Source of the DNA: Hermodice carunculata
Lineage: Eukaryota; Annelida; Polychaeta; Eunicida; Amphinomidae
Direction of reading: 5' to 3'
Assembly (NCBI GenBank): GCA_964020975.1
Contig: OZ026627.1
Location: 36,827,433 to 36,891,432 of the forward strand
DNA: 64,000 nucleotides
Shown piece by piece: positions 1 through 11,675 of the stretch. The notes under the pieces were generated by a model that saw only the letters and a program-made list of their open reading frames with translations, was not told the DNA's origin and did not search any database. Within the stretch, counting starts at the first letter, position 1. Every line of letters begins with the position of its first letter. A program made the position numbers and the translations under genes.

Positions 1-102
1 ATTACTAAAAATATGAAAATACAGTATCTTGTCTAGTCAACATGATCAACACAAACATGTATTCTTATTTGCGCAACCAAAATACTGTATGTTTCTTCTA
101 AT

Positions 103-103
103 T

Positions 104-189
<86 letters not shown>
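103..189. repeat. (TA)n microsatellite
   Basis: Nearly pure AT dinucleotide run of about 85 bases. The reading frame across it (poly-YI) is an artefact. Confidence 0.95.
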
Positions 190-192
<3 letters not shown>

Positions 193-589
193 GAAACATG
201 TATATATATTAAGCAGTATTGTATTTATATCCAATGTAGTGACTGTCTCAGATATACAAAGGTATACATGTAAAAATATAGTAATGCTAGAACAAGTTCT
301 TGTGAACTTTGGATTCTGCAAAAATAAAGTGACTTTCTGAAAAAGTAGTGTTTCTTATTGTTATTTCTTCATATCCACACCTATATGTATCCTACCAAGC
401 CACCAGCTGATTGTGGTCTGCACCCAATCTAGATGAACTAGTTTAGTAAATATAGTTTTTCTGTTAATAAATATATACCCAATCTGGATGAACCAGTTCG
501 GAAAATATGGTATTAACTCATTCCACCCTGAAGGAAAAGTATAGACACATGTGTTTTACATGGATTGGGAATCTGGCAAAGCCTATATT

Positions 590-795
590 AATCCCTCTCC
601 AAGGCAGAGATGTTGGCATATACTTTTCCACCTTTTATTGGTGGAGGAAACCGAAGATCTCGGGTAAAACCACCGTTCACGACAGGAGAGGTAGTTAACT
701 CCAACCACATGCCGCCAAGGCCGGGATTTGAACACAGGTCGCAGAGGTGGAAGGCAAGAGCGTGGCCGCCCTGCCAACCGTGAACTCCTGAAGGA
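590..795 (-). mobile_element. tRNA-derived SINE-like sequence
   Basis: On the minus strand a box A-like stretch (GGTTGGCAGGGCGGC) is followed about 35 bases later by a near-perfect box B (GTTCAAATCCC), which is the internal RNA polymerase III promoter of a tRNA. The body then continues with a conserved-looking stretch (CGGTTTCCTCCACCAATAAAA). I recall similar stretches in SINEs of molluscs and other marine invertebrates. No tRNA cloverleaf can be completed, so this is a SINE rather than a tRNA gene. Confidence 0.55.
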
Positions 796-799
796 AGAT

Positions 800-872
800 T
801 GAGTCGACAGCTTTCTTTGGCATGCCCTGGGCGCATTGCGCCCAGACCACGCCAAGGAAAGCTGTTGACTCA
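800..872. repeat. Palindrome (hairpin) inside the MITE
   Basis: Arms of about 36 bases meet at GCGCATTGCGC: TGAGTCGACAGCTTTC at the left pairs with GAAAGCTGTTGACTCA at the right, with a few mismatches. A relative with the same sequence design is at 18,311-18,376. Confidence 0.85.
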
Positions 873-2475
873 GTCTACGTCCAAATGTGGCACTGAAAGG
901 GTTAATTACAGTTATTTATGTCTTGGCCACCCATGGGTGCTCTAGAGCCCAAGAATTGAATAGGTTTTTGTTACTATTATTGACGGAAGTTTTTGGGCCC
1001 AAATTTATAGGAATTATAAGATTATCGAGCCAAATTCATATTAAATATTGTATTTTCCTACCATTCTCGTAAATGCTTGCAACCAATTGACCATTTTGAT
1101 TTGTTCAAGCACCTGGATGTATCAAACAGATGGCTTGATAAAAGCAACCTGATCTAGGTCATTCAGATACAATTTTGATTTTTATTCATACTATGCATAT
1201 GTGCATTACGTGAAGACTAATTTATGCAAGTTACTGCAATAAAGTGCTAAAACTTATCTACCAAATTCCTTGTATTTTGTTGAGTTGATTGAGTGCATGA
1301 TATAGTCACCTTTGGCAGAGTCTACTCTAACTGAATAGAGGCACTTGTTGTGAAATGTGAATTAAACCCCTACTCATAGGAACTTTGTTTTCCTTTTTGA
1401 GAAGCTTTTAACTGGCATCCACCATGTTTTTTTCAGCTCTGAAGATCGTATGACCTCTCACCCCTATGGGGAGGCTTGTCACATGATAAAAGACTATTGC
1501 AGACTGATGAAAGTGGATGGAAGTCTACGGGCACTTGGTTTGAAAGTAATGTACATACATTCGCCATGCAAAAGTATCCAATGTAAAAAAATTCAAGATC
1601 GATAATTTTATCAACGTGTCTTTCCAAACCAGGATAGTACTATTAAAATGCTGAAATTACCATCATTGCCTTCAATTAATTAAGAACTATTTAACAACTG
1701 ATGCTTCACATTTCTTTTGCTGGGGACAGGGTATTGATACTTCAGTGGCCGTGTGAAATTAAAACTTTAACAGCATTGTGAAATCTTTCTCTTGTATTAA
1801 TATTTAGATATTTTATGATATTTACTCTAAGTCTCAAATAGGTGGAGTGATGACTGCAGGACTCTCCTTAATAATTTGATATTCTGCATTTACATGTATA
1901 GAATTGCCATATCCATACTGGGTTACAGAATAATCTGCACAATGTATATAGCCTGTAAAGCAATGGAACAAGACCACTCTTCTGCGTCATTCAAATTGGC
2001 ATTTCGCAACAAATGGTGGGCTCCCAAGTTCTCAAGGAAAGCTATTGACCCACTAATACACGGAATTTGATGGGAAAATAAACAGTTTTTTTCTTGGTTA
2101 GCCAAAACGAGAATAGGAACGTGGATGTATCAAATATTTTGAGAATCATACATGTACGTATATAAAAAATCTAAATGCCACAATTGATACTATCTTTTTA
2201 TTAAAGTAGTGTTTTTTTCAGAGAGGAATGACGTACTTTATTTTTTTCAGGTGACACTAAGAAGGACATTATTTTTTTCAGCAATGTTGGGACGTACATA
2301 TTTTTTTTTGATAAAATGCATAGCCCCCCCCCCCCCAAGTATCAAATGGTCGGTCCCTAATGCAATAATCGAAACGGCCCAGTTTATTGTAATTTATGCA
2401 GAACAAGTTCTGTACTCGGAGTTGTCCCAGATCAGGGACTGTACAAGTTAGTCCATCAGCATCAAAGGGGCACTG

Positions 2476-2540
<65 letters not shown>

Positions 2541-2550
2541 GGGTGTGTGG
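2476..2550. repeat. (AC)n microsatellite
   Basis: Pure AC run to 2,537, followed by a short GT-rich patch that can pair with it. Confidence 0.95.
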
Positions 2551-3715
2551 GTGTGTGTGGTAATTGCTCACCATCAGGTAGACCTGTAACATATTATTCT
2601 GTAACATATAACTAATACTCTGTTCATATTTTCATAAAATAAAGTATGCATATATATTGTGCAATGCATACTGTTTGCTTGTTTGCCATATTCTCTTATT
2701 ATCGCTCAAAGAATTGACATAGTTTATATCAGCTCTGCTCATTTCTTCGATTGAACTTCAATATTCATTTACATTATGGCATTAAATATATAAAGTGCCA
2801 CCTTTTTCTTTATCTCATTTTATTTTTCTAAATGGGAACCCAAGTTGTTTTAAATACCCAATAGTATATTTTTAACATGAAAGACATTCACAAGGGCAAA
2901 GGTGTAAAAATAGGTTCAAACAATATATCATGAGTGGACATATGGTACTTTAATTATATAAAACAATCTGGATTTGAAAAATCCGTTATACTTTACATAT
3001 ATACCTTGACGTTTTATTTGCCCAAGATCTTCAAACTACCATGTCTCCAGATTTAAAAAAAACTTCCTGAAGTTATTGCTGGGACAATCTCTAATGCTAC
3101 ACTTTTGAGGAGGATAGCTCGACTGCGTTAGTGGTCCCAACACGATGAAAACATCATCATAACAATGGCATCAACCAATGAACACTTTGGATGCCATTAA
3201 ATTGAGTTACATTCCAAGAGGATACATTTTTCTGGTGTTGCGATAAGTTAATGTAGAAGCATTACAGATAATTGCTTGAAAAGCACCAAGAAGTCACACA
3301 GTATAAGTATCCTAGCTGGGGTTGTCCAGTACTGAATTTGATTGTGCATTTTGTTAATAACTCATAAAGCGTTTGTGTTTTGGTTCTAAGTTGGTCTTGA
3401 TGATTTTCCCTCATAAATTGTAAATTCGATCTCACTTTCAAGGTCACATAGATGCTTCATCGAATTTTAACCAGGATAATAAATCCAGAACAGCTACATT
3501 TTTGATCGTGTATAGCCCGATGGTGCTGTGTAACGTCTAGGTTCTTTTTGCACTTGACTTGACTCCAACCGTCACGTAGTTACTTATGAAAAAATTGTTC
3601 ACTCTTATCTGGTACTTAATAAACCTAGCACTTGGAACACTTCATCTGACGAAACTATCTAAGGCGTAGTGCACTGCTCATGGACGACGTTGACCCAATT
3701 CTTAAGTCACAACAG

Positions 3716-3782
<67 letters not shown>
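3716..3782. repeat. (AT)n microsatellite
   Basis: Pure AT dinucleotide run. Confidence 0.95.
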
Positions 3783-3785
<3 letters not shown>

Positions 3786-4908
3786 TTCAACTGACCATCT
3801 GATATCAGTTTGATCAGAACTTTGATTTTTCACAGATTGGTAGCCATTTTATGACGCACGAGCAAAGCCCAGCGCTTCAAAAAGCAGTGTTTCTGTCGGT
3901 CCTCCAGCCTTAAGATGGCACAAGCAAAGCTCCGCACTTAGAGGAGTGCTGTCTTCAACCCACTCTCCTGTTTTGGTTTTGACTTTTAGACCCATAAAAC
4001 CATATAAATTCTTGTTGCCTGGGATCTTTACATCATATGCACACCAAGAAAAATTTTTTAAATCCTTTTTTTGGGCGAAAAATGGACATTTTACATTTCG
4101 GGATTCTCGAAAAATATAGTACTTAAAAACTCAAAAGTTTGCAAAATGAAACTTCGTGTTCATGTCCAGGTTCGGTTCCTTCACCTTTTCCATAAACGAA
4201 ATAGGTAAATTGTAATCGAATATTAATCATGATGCTCGTGAAGATGAACACTTCTTCATGCTTAGGGGGCATAAAACCACCTAAAAACATATTCCGAAAC
4301 GCAAGGAAATAAATAAAACTGGGTATTTTCTTGTTGGTATGGGTGTGAAGACTAAACATGCAAAATAAAGTGGGACATTGGCTTTTTGGTAGCGAAGATG
4401 GACCTTAGCTGTAAGACTCTAATTTGTATATTTGTGCGCAGATTCTTCCTTTATCAGTTGGCTTACAATTTCATGGTAACATCTAGGTTTAGGAAATTTA
4501 TTTTTTCTACAAATGCAATAGGGGAACCTTAATGAAGGGTTGCATGTGACTCTCATGAAGGCAATCCGTTTTTTTTATCCTTATGGGCATAAAACGCACC
4601 CACCCACAAAAAACAATACATCAAAAAAAAAAAAAAAAAAAAAAAAACTAATCGTAAGCTTTACGAACAACTCTAAAATACTTTCAGTTTGTGAATATCA
4701 GTTTATTAGTTTTCGAGAAAATGTTGATACAAATTGAATAATTTCAGCTCAGAAATAGTTTTTACTCATGCCACATTAAAGGGGTAGGCTTCAACTCTGT
4801 TTGATGATGTTGACATAGTTCTAAAAAGGCTTTTGGGAAATTTGTATTGAGAATTTGAACTTGAATATTGGGCTCGATGGTGTATCTCTAAATAGGTGCT
4901 TGATGTTA

Positions 4909-4914
4909 TTTAAT
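4909..4914 (-). promoter_or_regulatory. Possible poly(A) signal of the receptor gene
   Basis: ATTAAA on the minus strand, about 55 bases after the stop codon at 4,969. It is the nearest hexamer of the right kind, but such hexamers are common in AT-rich DNA. Confidence 0.3.
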
Positions 4915-4968
4915 AGAATCCCGTAGGAATGTATCTTTTATACTGTTAATTAACTACTTGTGTAAAGT

Positions 4969-7900
4969 TCAAATATTACTGTCCACATAAAAAGGAAGAC
5001 ATTTATTACATATGCATAGTTCTCTTACAACTTTTAATTTGCTCAGAAATTTTGTTGTCAATACGCTATGAACAGTAGTATTAAGTATGCAGTTCAATGT
5101 AAAAAGATATAGAATTATATATATCGGCACAGCGTTGTGCGAGCATATGTCGTTGCCTCTGACTACAACGTTGGTAATGATGACAGGCAGAATGTAGATA
5201 GGAGCACTCAGCATACGAACAATAAGTTTACAATAAACCAAAGTATTTCTGCGTTGTCTGCCAGAATTTCTCTGGCTTTTTATCAGCTGCAAAAGGCAGA
5301 CTAATTGAAAAGTAAATATTATAAACACCTCCACAAATGTAACCGTTGTAAGAAGCATACTAAACACGGCACTGATCTCAAATGGATGAAGCAAAAAGTG
5401 CAGTATACCTAGTTGCAGAAACTCAGTCAGATATGCGTTTGTTGTTTGCTGGTAAAAGGTGCAAAGGATACTGAAAGAGGCGGAGACACTGACACCCAAT
5501 ACAATACATGGTACAGCCGTGGCGGGTGTCAGTCGCTGCACTTCGAAGACAAACACAATTAAAATTAACTGATCTATTGTGGTCAGGCATATTACAAATA
5601 GTGATGCCATGAAAGAGAGGAGATTCAAAACAGATGCAGAGAAACATGCACTGCCTTGAAGCCAGTGTTCTATGTGCAAGAAAAACAAATCACCAAATAA
5701 TCGATCATGATGTATTAGTAACGCAAAGTAAACAACCATTGTGATATCAGAGAAAAACAATGCCATATTGAGTAACTTATGGACATGCAACCACATGCCA
5801 TAAATGTTCAGTTGCATTGAAAGAAGATTTGCAATGGCACATATCAAAATTATTAATAAGACGTAAGGCTGCACTTCAGGTAAAATGAGACGCTCACAAC
5901 TAGAACAAATGTCTGTGGTCAATTTGCAATTGACTGTATATTTTGTGATGCAACATAACGGATAATGGTCAGAAATCAGAACTTTAAGTTGACTTAAAGG
6001 CCCTAAAACTGAGACACTGATATGCGTCAACACATTACGTGTTAGATTAAGGTGTTGAAGCTGTCTTAAGCCACAAAATGCGAAACGATTCAGTTTGGTT
6101 AGCTTGTTGTCTGACAGATCAAGGTATATGAGGTTAATAAGGGTACCAAACATATTTGTCGTGATTTCTTCAAGTTTCATCTTGTTTATATATAAGTATT
6201 TCAAAGAATACAGTTTACGAAAAACACCTGCTGTGAAAACAGATATGTGGTTCCCGGTAACATTTAACTCTAGTAAGTACCTTAACAAGTCAAACGTAGT
6301 TTCCTCAATAGTATTTATCAAATTGTACGCAATATTTAATTCCCTGAGCGAAGGAAAATTGTTAAATGCTTTGCTGTGAAGTTTATGTATTTTGTTCTCA
6401 CTGATGTCCAAAAAGAAAAGATACAAATATTTTCTCTCATCCATTCTTGGCAATAGATGTAACATATTTGCACGATATACAAGAACCCGTTGCCCTAGAG
6501 GTAAGTCATGCATTGATATTAGACTTACATAGTGGCATTCCGCTGCATATCCTCGATGCACACAACCCTGGTGATGTGACGTTATCCCACAAACGAACTC
6601 ATCATCCTGAGATGAACTGCAGTGAATATGCCCATCACAGACTTCTGACACATGCACACAGGTTTTCTCATGTCTGCAACGAATATAAAATGGGCAATTA
6701 AAATATTCACATTGTTTTTCATCACTACCTCGCCGACAATCCCACATTTGATTGCATATAAATCGTAAAGGAACACAATATGCAAGGGGGCATTTATACA
6801 TACCTGAACATGGAAACATTTCGCATTTCTCTAAATGGTACCCATTATTACAATATAGGAGTTCATTCCTATACTGTACATCATATATGCAAGTGTAACC
6901 CCGATAAAAGCACTTAGACAAATGGCTGTCGGAACATGGAAGCCAGTTAAGGTTTTCACATAAAGAAGGATGGAGCCTGCCGAAATGAAAGTTGAATTGA
7001 AGGGTTGAACTGATGAAGTGAATGCCGGGAACCTCAGCTTGAAATTGAACATTATGTTTTGTACTTGGTACATATGTGCAATTCATCTCATCACTTTGAT
7101 CAAGGCAATCTTTAGCGCCATTACAAACAGCAGACGCTGGTATGCACCCACCAATAATACATTGAAAATAAAACACATCACAGGTACAAAGATTTTCATG
7201 GCACTGATAATAACAATAGGATAAATTAGCTTTGATGCCACTTTTTACAAAACACACTTGTGTGCAATTGGCCTCATCAGAACTTGTTCCATATTCTTCA
7301 TAGCAATCGCTTTTACCGTCGCAAACATGGTGCTCAGGAACACATTCATGGTTCAGACATGTATAATAACCCAATCTGCATGATTTCACTGCCAAAGTAG
7401 AGGGAACCTCACAAAATATTCCTTTTGGTTGTGGCATATTTTTTGTAACCCGTTTTGTCTCAAGATTGAAATACAGTTGCATTTTCTGACATTTCGTCCA
7501 TTTTCGCAGTCTAACTAGCAGAATTAAATTGAGATATGATTCGAAGCTGCTTAATGTGTATGTTATGGGAACTGGGTGCATTTTGTGACTCTTGGTATAA
7601 TTATGTTGTTGAAAGGACACCAAGAGGGAAAAATCTCTATTCAACAAATTCCATGATAGGAGTAACTCTTCTAGTTCCCCCAAAAATGCATATTTGCGGT
7701 AGACTCTGCAACGACGTCTGAATATTTCACTATCCCACAAATTGACATGCCTTTCCCGAATAGAGTGAGTATCTATTTCATTTATTGCATCAAATACATA
7801 ACGTGGGAAGTGGACTAACCTAGAACTATGATCATGGCACAACATATTGATATTTGACAATATAAAGGGTTGTGCAGTCATTATAAAAACCATTATACAT

Positions 7901-8277
7901 AAAGATCTGAAAACAACCCATTTCTTCCAACAAAAACTGTCATTCAAACTAAGATTATATTTTCCCCCATGCTGAAATTCAAAACGTGCGTAATATGCAA
8001 TTTCTTTTTCACATATGAATGTGGCAAACTGAAATGTCTTATAACAAGGAAGTATATACCAATGTGGTGTATTGTATTCTGCAGTAATCGTTATTGCTCC
8101 ACAAGCATAATTTATTGAGACGTTTGAATGTAGCAGTTTAAAATATGCTGCTGCTGATGGCATCATGTATGTACCATTCCTCCAAATAAATATTTGTTGG
8201 ATTTTGCTGCCAGTTGGATATTTTGTTGAATATAAAAACGTTATTGGTTCCCCTGTTACCCATTGGAATGCTGCTGT
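4969..8277 (-). CDS. Receptor exon 2: lectin domains, four LDLa, LRRs and 7TM domain
   Basis: The exon has 1,102 codons before the stop. In whole-protein numbering, 1,047-1,136 completes the first C-type lectin domain (closing C, W, C, then FICE). About 1,160-1,336 is a degenerate second one (CWKKW start, FCE end). Four LDLa modules lie at about 1,345-1,384, 1,410-1,446, 1,531-1,569 and 1,574-1,609; the first three keep SDE or the similar acidic Ca2+-binding core. LRRs run from about 1,664 to 1,814 (LDLSDNKLTKL, LNLTRN). A cysteine-rich hinge (CCITKY, then C.L.TD) resembles that of relaxin-type LGRs. Seven hydrophobic segments follow from about 1,850 to 2,125. The usual DRY at the end of TM3 is DQL, and NPxxY in TM7 is NTTVH. 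The open frame extends 37 codons upstream to an ATG at 8,388, but that extension is not lectin-like and lies before the acceptor. No intron interrupts 3.3 kb, and the frame is intact. Confidence 0.9.
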   Translation of the reverse strand, partial: TAAFQWVTGEPITFLYSTKYPTGSKIQQIFIWRNGTYMMPSAAAYFKLLHSNVSINYACGAITITAEYNTPHWYILPCYKTFQFATFICEKEIAYYARFEFQHGGKYNLSLNDSFCWKKWVVFRSLCIMVFIMTAQPFILSNINMLCHDHSSRLVHFPRYVFDAINEIDTHSIRERHVNLWDSEIFRRRCRVYRKYAFLGELEELLLSWNLLNRDFSLLVSFQQHNYTKSHKMHPVPITYTLSSFESYLNLILLVRLRKWTKCQKMQLYFNLETKRVTKNMPQPKGIFCEVPSTLAVKSCRLGYYTCLNHECVPEHHVCDGKSDCYEEYGTSSDEANCTQVCFVKSGIKANLSYCYYQCHENLCTCDVFYFQCIIGGCIPASAVCNGAKDCLDQSDEMNCTYVPSTKHNVQFQAEVPGIHFISSTLQFNFHFGRLHPSLCENLNWLPCSDSHLSKCFYRGYTCIYDVQYRNELLYCNNGYHLEKCEMFPCSGMYKCPLAYCVPLRFICNQMWDCRRGSDEKQCEYFNCPFYIRCRHEKTCVHVSEVCDGHIHCSSSQDDEFVCGITSHHQGCVHRGYAAECHYVSLISMHDLPLGQRVLVYRANMLHLLPRMDERKYLYLFFLDISENKIHKLHSKAFNNFPSLRELNIAYNLINTIEETTFDLLRYLLELNVTGNHISVFTAGVFRKLYSLKYLYINKMKLEEITTNMFGTLINLIYLDLSDNKLTKLNRFAFCGLRQLQHLNLTRNVLTHISVSVLGPLSQLKVLISDHYPLCCITKYTVNCKLTTDICSSCERLILPEVQPYVLLIILICAIANLLSMQLNIYGMWLHVHKLLNMALFFSDITMVVYFALLIHHDRLFGDLFFLHIEHWLQGSACFSASVLNLLSFMASLFVICLTTIDQLILIVFVFEVQRLTPATAVPCIVLGVSVSASFSILCTFYQQTTNAYLTEFLQLGILHFLLHPFEISAVFSMLLTTVTFVEVFIIFTFQLVCLLQLIKSQRNSGRQRRNTLVYCKLIVRMLSAPIYILPVIITNVVVRGNDICSHNAVPIYIILYLFTLNCILNTTVHSVLTTKFLSKLKVVRELCICNKCLPFYVDSNI

Positions 8278-8440
8278 CTGAAAACCAATGTCATGTATTT
8301 GGATAGCTAAGGTTCCATGATAACAGCGGTATATAAAGTGTTGTAAGTATGCTATAAAAAGTGCCAATGTAGTATAGCTTTTATACATATCACAAATGCT
8401 ACCTTAGAAACAACAAATTATAGGTACTAATCGAAGTCAA

Positions 8441-8513
8441 ACTTAATAAATTAAAAATACAAACAGAATAAGACTACCTTAATAAATTAAAAATACAAAC
8501 AGAATAAGACTAA
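8441..8513. repeat. 36-bp tandem duplication near the exon 2 acceptor
   Basis: The unit cttaataaattaaaaatac... occurs twice in direct succession without visible differences. It lies in the intron about 160 bases from the exon 2 acceptor. The identity suggests a young duplication. Confidence 0.85.
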
Positions 8514-8884
8514 AATATATGTACATCACGACTTTTATTCATGCATTTTTTTCAAAAATCATAGCTACGTGTACTTCAAAGTAAGGTATATGGCAAAGCT
8601 AACATTTGAGAACAACATAGATAAGAAGCCTGTAATAACGAACGCAGTCTGGTGACAAACACTAAAATTATAATCAACATACCTTTTGTTTATACATTCC
8701 ACTTTCATTACCACAAAACACTTCACGATCTAAACGGCTACGATGTCACAAAAGCAACCAGTTCAAGTGTAGTTACTATAAAACAAATAAACTAGGCGAC
8801 ACCTCTGATTTATGGATTATATATTAAGGATATTAATTTATCTGTCACTATATCCATTTAACTCTAGGTAAATTGACCGACTTA

Positions 8885-9165
8885 GCAGCCTGCCGAACAG
8901 GCATGATGTGGCTTAGCTGACCTAAAAGTCAGTTGTGCTTCTTGGATAGTCCCTCGTCTACTGTCTCCCATCCATCATCCTTTTACCAACTGTCCACAAT
9001 TTAAGTTTTGAACTTCTTTAAAACCGTTAGACAGATTGGTTTGGATTACCCTTAGGTAGATGTCCATGTAAGTTCTTCAAATGGGTGTGGCCCAGTAATT
9101 TTTAGATTTAATTTTGATCTCCAAAAGTTTCAAGGTAATGTATTTGGCAACGTCAATAATCTAAT
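8885..9165 (-). mobile_element. Inverted, divergent copy of the agctaaaaa repeat family
   Basis: Read on the minus strand this matches the 3' part of the repeats at 37.6-38.9 kb and 45.0-45.3 kb. It has a CCATTTGAA block, the GGTTTTAAAGAAGTTC block and a terminal segment with GTCAGCTAAGCC. It is clearly more diverged than the other copies. Confidence 0.5.
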
Positions 9166-10480
9166 TGCTTTTAAATAGAACATGAACGCTTATGGGTGCA
9201 AAGAACCCTTAATATGGTCAACAAGTGGCTGTCCATTTTTGTTTTTTTTGTTTTTTGTTTTTGATTTAATTCGTTTAAAAATTTTATGTGTTTCTGCTAA
9301 TTTACATTTCATTTCTTAAAGGTTATTCAAGCTATGCTGAAATGCAGTAGAAATGTAGCTCAAGGATGGGTTCTCCCTTGGAGTCCCTGGTGCAGATCCC
9401 TAACTTTTGACCCTTTTTAAGTTTCAATCTGGGTTCTTGTGAGCAATTGCATACACTCCAGTTGGTTATTGTGGAAGTTAGCGGGATTGCATTGGAAAAT
9501 CCTTTCTTGCTCAATGGTCATGCAGATTCATCTAATACTTTCTGCGGATGTACATTAGGCCCGGCCAGTCTCCGCTGATTCTATTCAGATTGTCATGTTC
9601 TAGAGATTTCGCACATTATTAATGAGAATTCTGTTTTGGTCAAATTTTATGAATGTATGTGTGTTTTTGATAACTTTGACTTCTCCCCAACTGCATAATA
9701 TCCACTGAACTGTGTGATCATTGCATTGTTTTTTCAGACTGAGACTGTCCTTCCTCGTGAAGGGCCTGCTGGACAAGAATGTATCTCATATATTCAAGGT
9801 CAAGGACAGTTATGTTACTTGTGCTGTTGTGTTGGTATCTGTTGAATTATTTCATCAAAAACGTTGCACAGTGATGGCCGTGTCAAAGTGGGATGTCCAT
9901 TGTTGATCTGAACTAGTCTTTTAGGGCAATTCTCAGTGAATTTAGTGTTTTGGCATCATAAGTTGAGAACCACTGATCCAGTGCTTAGATACTTGTGATA
10001 GTGAAGGTCTTAGAGATAGTGGACCTGATCTAAGCCTGAATACCACACGTCCAATGTCAGCTGAGCAGATAATGACACGATCATCTTGTTCAAATTTAGC
10101 AAACACATACTATGGACTCCTTCATGATGAGGGGCATAAGCATAAATGCACATCTACATATGATTCGCTTCTACTTATCCCCTATCCTTCTTGTGTCCAA
10201 GTTTCAAAAGCAGCTGGAAACTTTATAATGGGTAGCCCATGATGCAATTCTTAGATAACCGTTTTGATTCCATAGCTCTTAATTTTGCATCTCTTATTTT
10301 TCACAGAGTGTCGCATGGTATACATGACTGCACCCTTGTCATGTAAAATTTAGAGAGCAGATACTGTAAAATCCATCAAGATGGAGCTGCAAAATCATGA
10401 CATGAGCATGTACATAAAAGGTCTTAAAATCGTGACCCATATATATGAGTTTCAACCCGAAAATGATTGCAAAGATAAAT
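9166..10480. other. Intronic stretch without recognisable features
   Basis: No gene or repeat recognised apart from a T-rich patch near 9,240. Open frames are near 60 codons and look random. Confidence 0.5.
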
Positions 10481-10484
10481 TCAG

Positions 10485-11675
10485 ACAGCAGATTCTCAAA
10501 GACAGCAGATTGTAGTATGTCATGGCAAATCATCTGGACTACGTAGTGTAAAAATAGGAATCCGTCGAGGTTCTATCCTCGGCCCTTCCCTCTCTCTCTT
10601 ATATGTAAATGACATTGTTCAGTACGTTAAGAATGGATCTTGTAATTTGTTTGCCGATGACACTAGAATTTACACGACCAGCTCTAACGTGGAAGAAGTG
10701 AATTCTGCTATACAGGATAGTTTGGACAGTGTTAGCTATTGGTACAACAGAAATAAACTGTCAGTCAATGCTGGGAAGTCAAAATGTATGCTTATAACCC
10801 AGAATTACAGTAATGACAAACTACTGAATCTTTATATGAATGGAGAGGAAATACAACAAGTCAATGAAGCAAAATATTTAGGAATGTATTTGGATGATCG
10901 TCTAAACTGGTCTATTCATTCAAAAAGAATACATGTACAAGTGTGTCTAAAATTGCCATTTTAAAACGTTTGAGCAAGAGTTTACCTGAGAGTGTACGAG
11001 AATTAATTTATAAGGTCACAATATTACCTAGTATTGAATATGCTATCACTGTATGGGGATCATGTGTCAAGGGATTGAAAATTGCTCAAAGACTACAAAA
11101 CGCTGCTGCTCGAGTAATTAAAAAGAATTGATTATATTAATGTAAGAAGGGAAGAATTAGTTGAAAAATTAAAATGGCCAGCCATGGAAGAGCGGCAAAA
11201 ATTTCACACGGCGGTTTTAATGTATAAATGTGTCAATGGTTTAGCCCCAAACTACCTATGTGACCAAATTACGCTAGTCAAAGACATCGGCAGCTACAAC
11301 ACAAGATTGTCAAATAGGCTCGATATTTTTATTCCCTTTCCGCGTAAGGAGAGTTTTAAGAAATCTTTTGTTTATCATGGTGATATGTTGTGGAACAATC
11401 TTCCCGACATTTTAAAGGAGATTAATAATATTGAAGATTTTAAAACTGGACTTAAACACTATTAGTTTAATTGAACAAGTTGTTGCAATGTTAACTTTTA
11501 TCATACATATTTTATACATATTTACTTGTAATTTTATATGTATCCTTGATTTGTTTTGATCAATTGTCAATCGTATGTTTTATTCTATAACAGTGCCCCG
11601 TGGAAGAACAGCCCATGGCTGAACGGGTCACGCTGTATAAATATATTCAATACATAAATAAATAAATAAATAACA
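10485..11675 (+). mobile_element. LINE 3' fragment (Jockey/CR1-type reverse transcriptase C-terminal half)
   Basis: Translated pieces show the reverse transcriptase blocks in order: IRRGSILGPS (about 10,560), FADDT (10,650), YLGMYLDD (about 10,880). The typical C-terminal tail of this group follows, with KCVNGLAPNYL and LWNNLPDIL ending at 11,465. The frame shifts near 10,945 and again near 11,130-11,180, so it is dead. The element ends in an (AAAT)n tail (11,655-11,673), as LINEs of this group do. It is 5'-truncated inside the reverse transcriptase; endonuclease and ORF1 are missing. It lies antisense to the receptor gene, inside its intron. Confidence 0.85.

Larger units (their letters stand above)
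513..905. mobile_element. TTAA-flanked MITE with subterminal hairpin (piggyBac- or Kolobok-like)
   Basis: TTAA stands at both edges (513-516 and 902-905). The ends read TTAACTCATTCCACC and, from the right on the other strand, TTAACCCTTTCAGTGCCAC, so they are imperfect inverted repeats. A 73-bp palindrome (800-872) sits about 30 bases inside the right end. A second copy with the same right-end design is at 18,158-18,408. No transposase is present. TTAA target sites are typical of piggyBac and also of Kolobok, so the superfamily is not settled. A tRNA-derived SINE body lies within it. Confidence 0.6.
906..4968. other. Intergenic stretch downstream of the receptor gene
   Basis: No gene recognised. 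It holds an (AC)n run (2,476-2,537), a C tract (2,324-2,337), an (AT)n run (3,716-3,782) and an A tract (4,623-4,647). Reading frames here are below 110 codons, have no recognisable domain, and several run through simple repeats. Confidence 0.6.

Noticed and set aside
700-790. Functional tRNA gene
   Set aside because: Box A- and box B-like sequences are present but no acceptor stem or cloverleaf can be formed; it is a SINE head.
2278-2607. 109-codon minus-strand frame with CVCV run
   Set aside because: Produced by the (AC)n microsatellite.
8278-8388. ATG at 8,388 as the start of a separate receptor
   Set aside because: The 37 codons are not a convincing signal peptide followed by a domain; the next residues are the middle of a C-type lectin domain right after an acceptor site.
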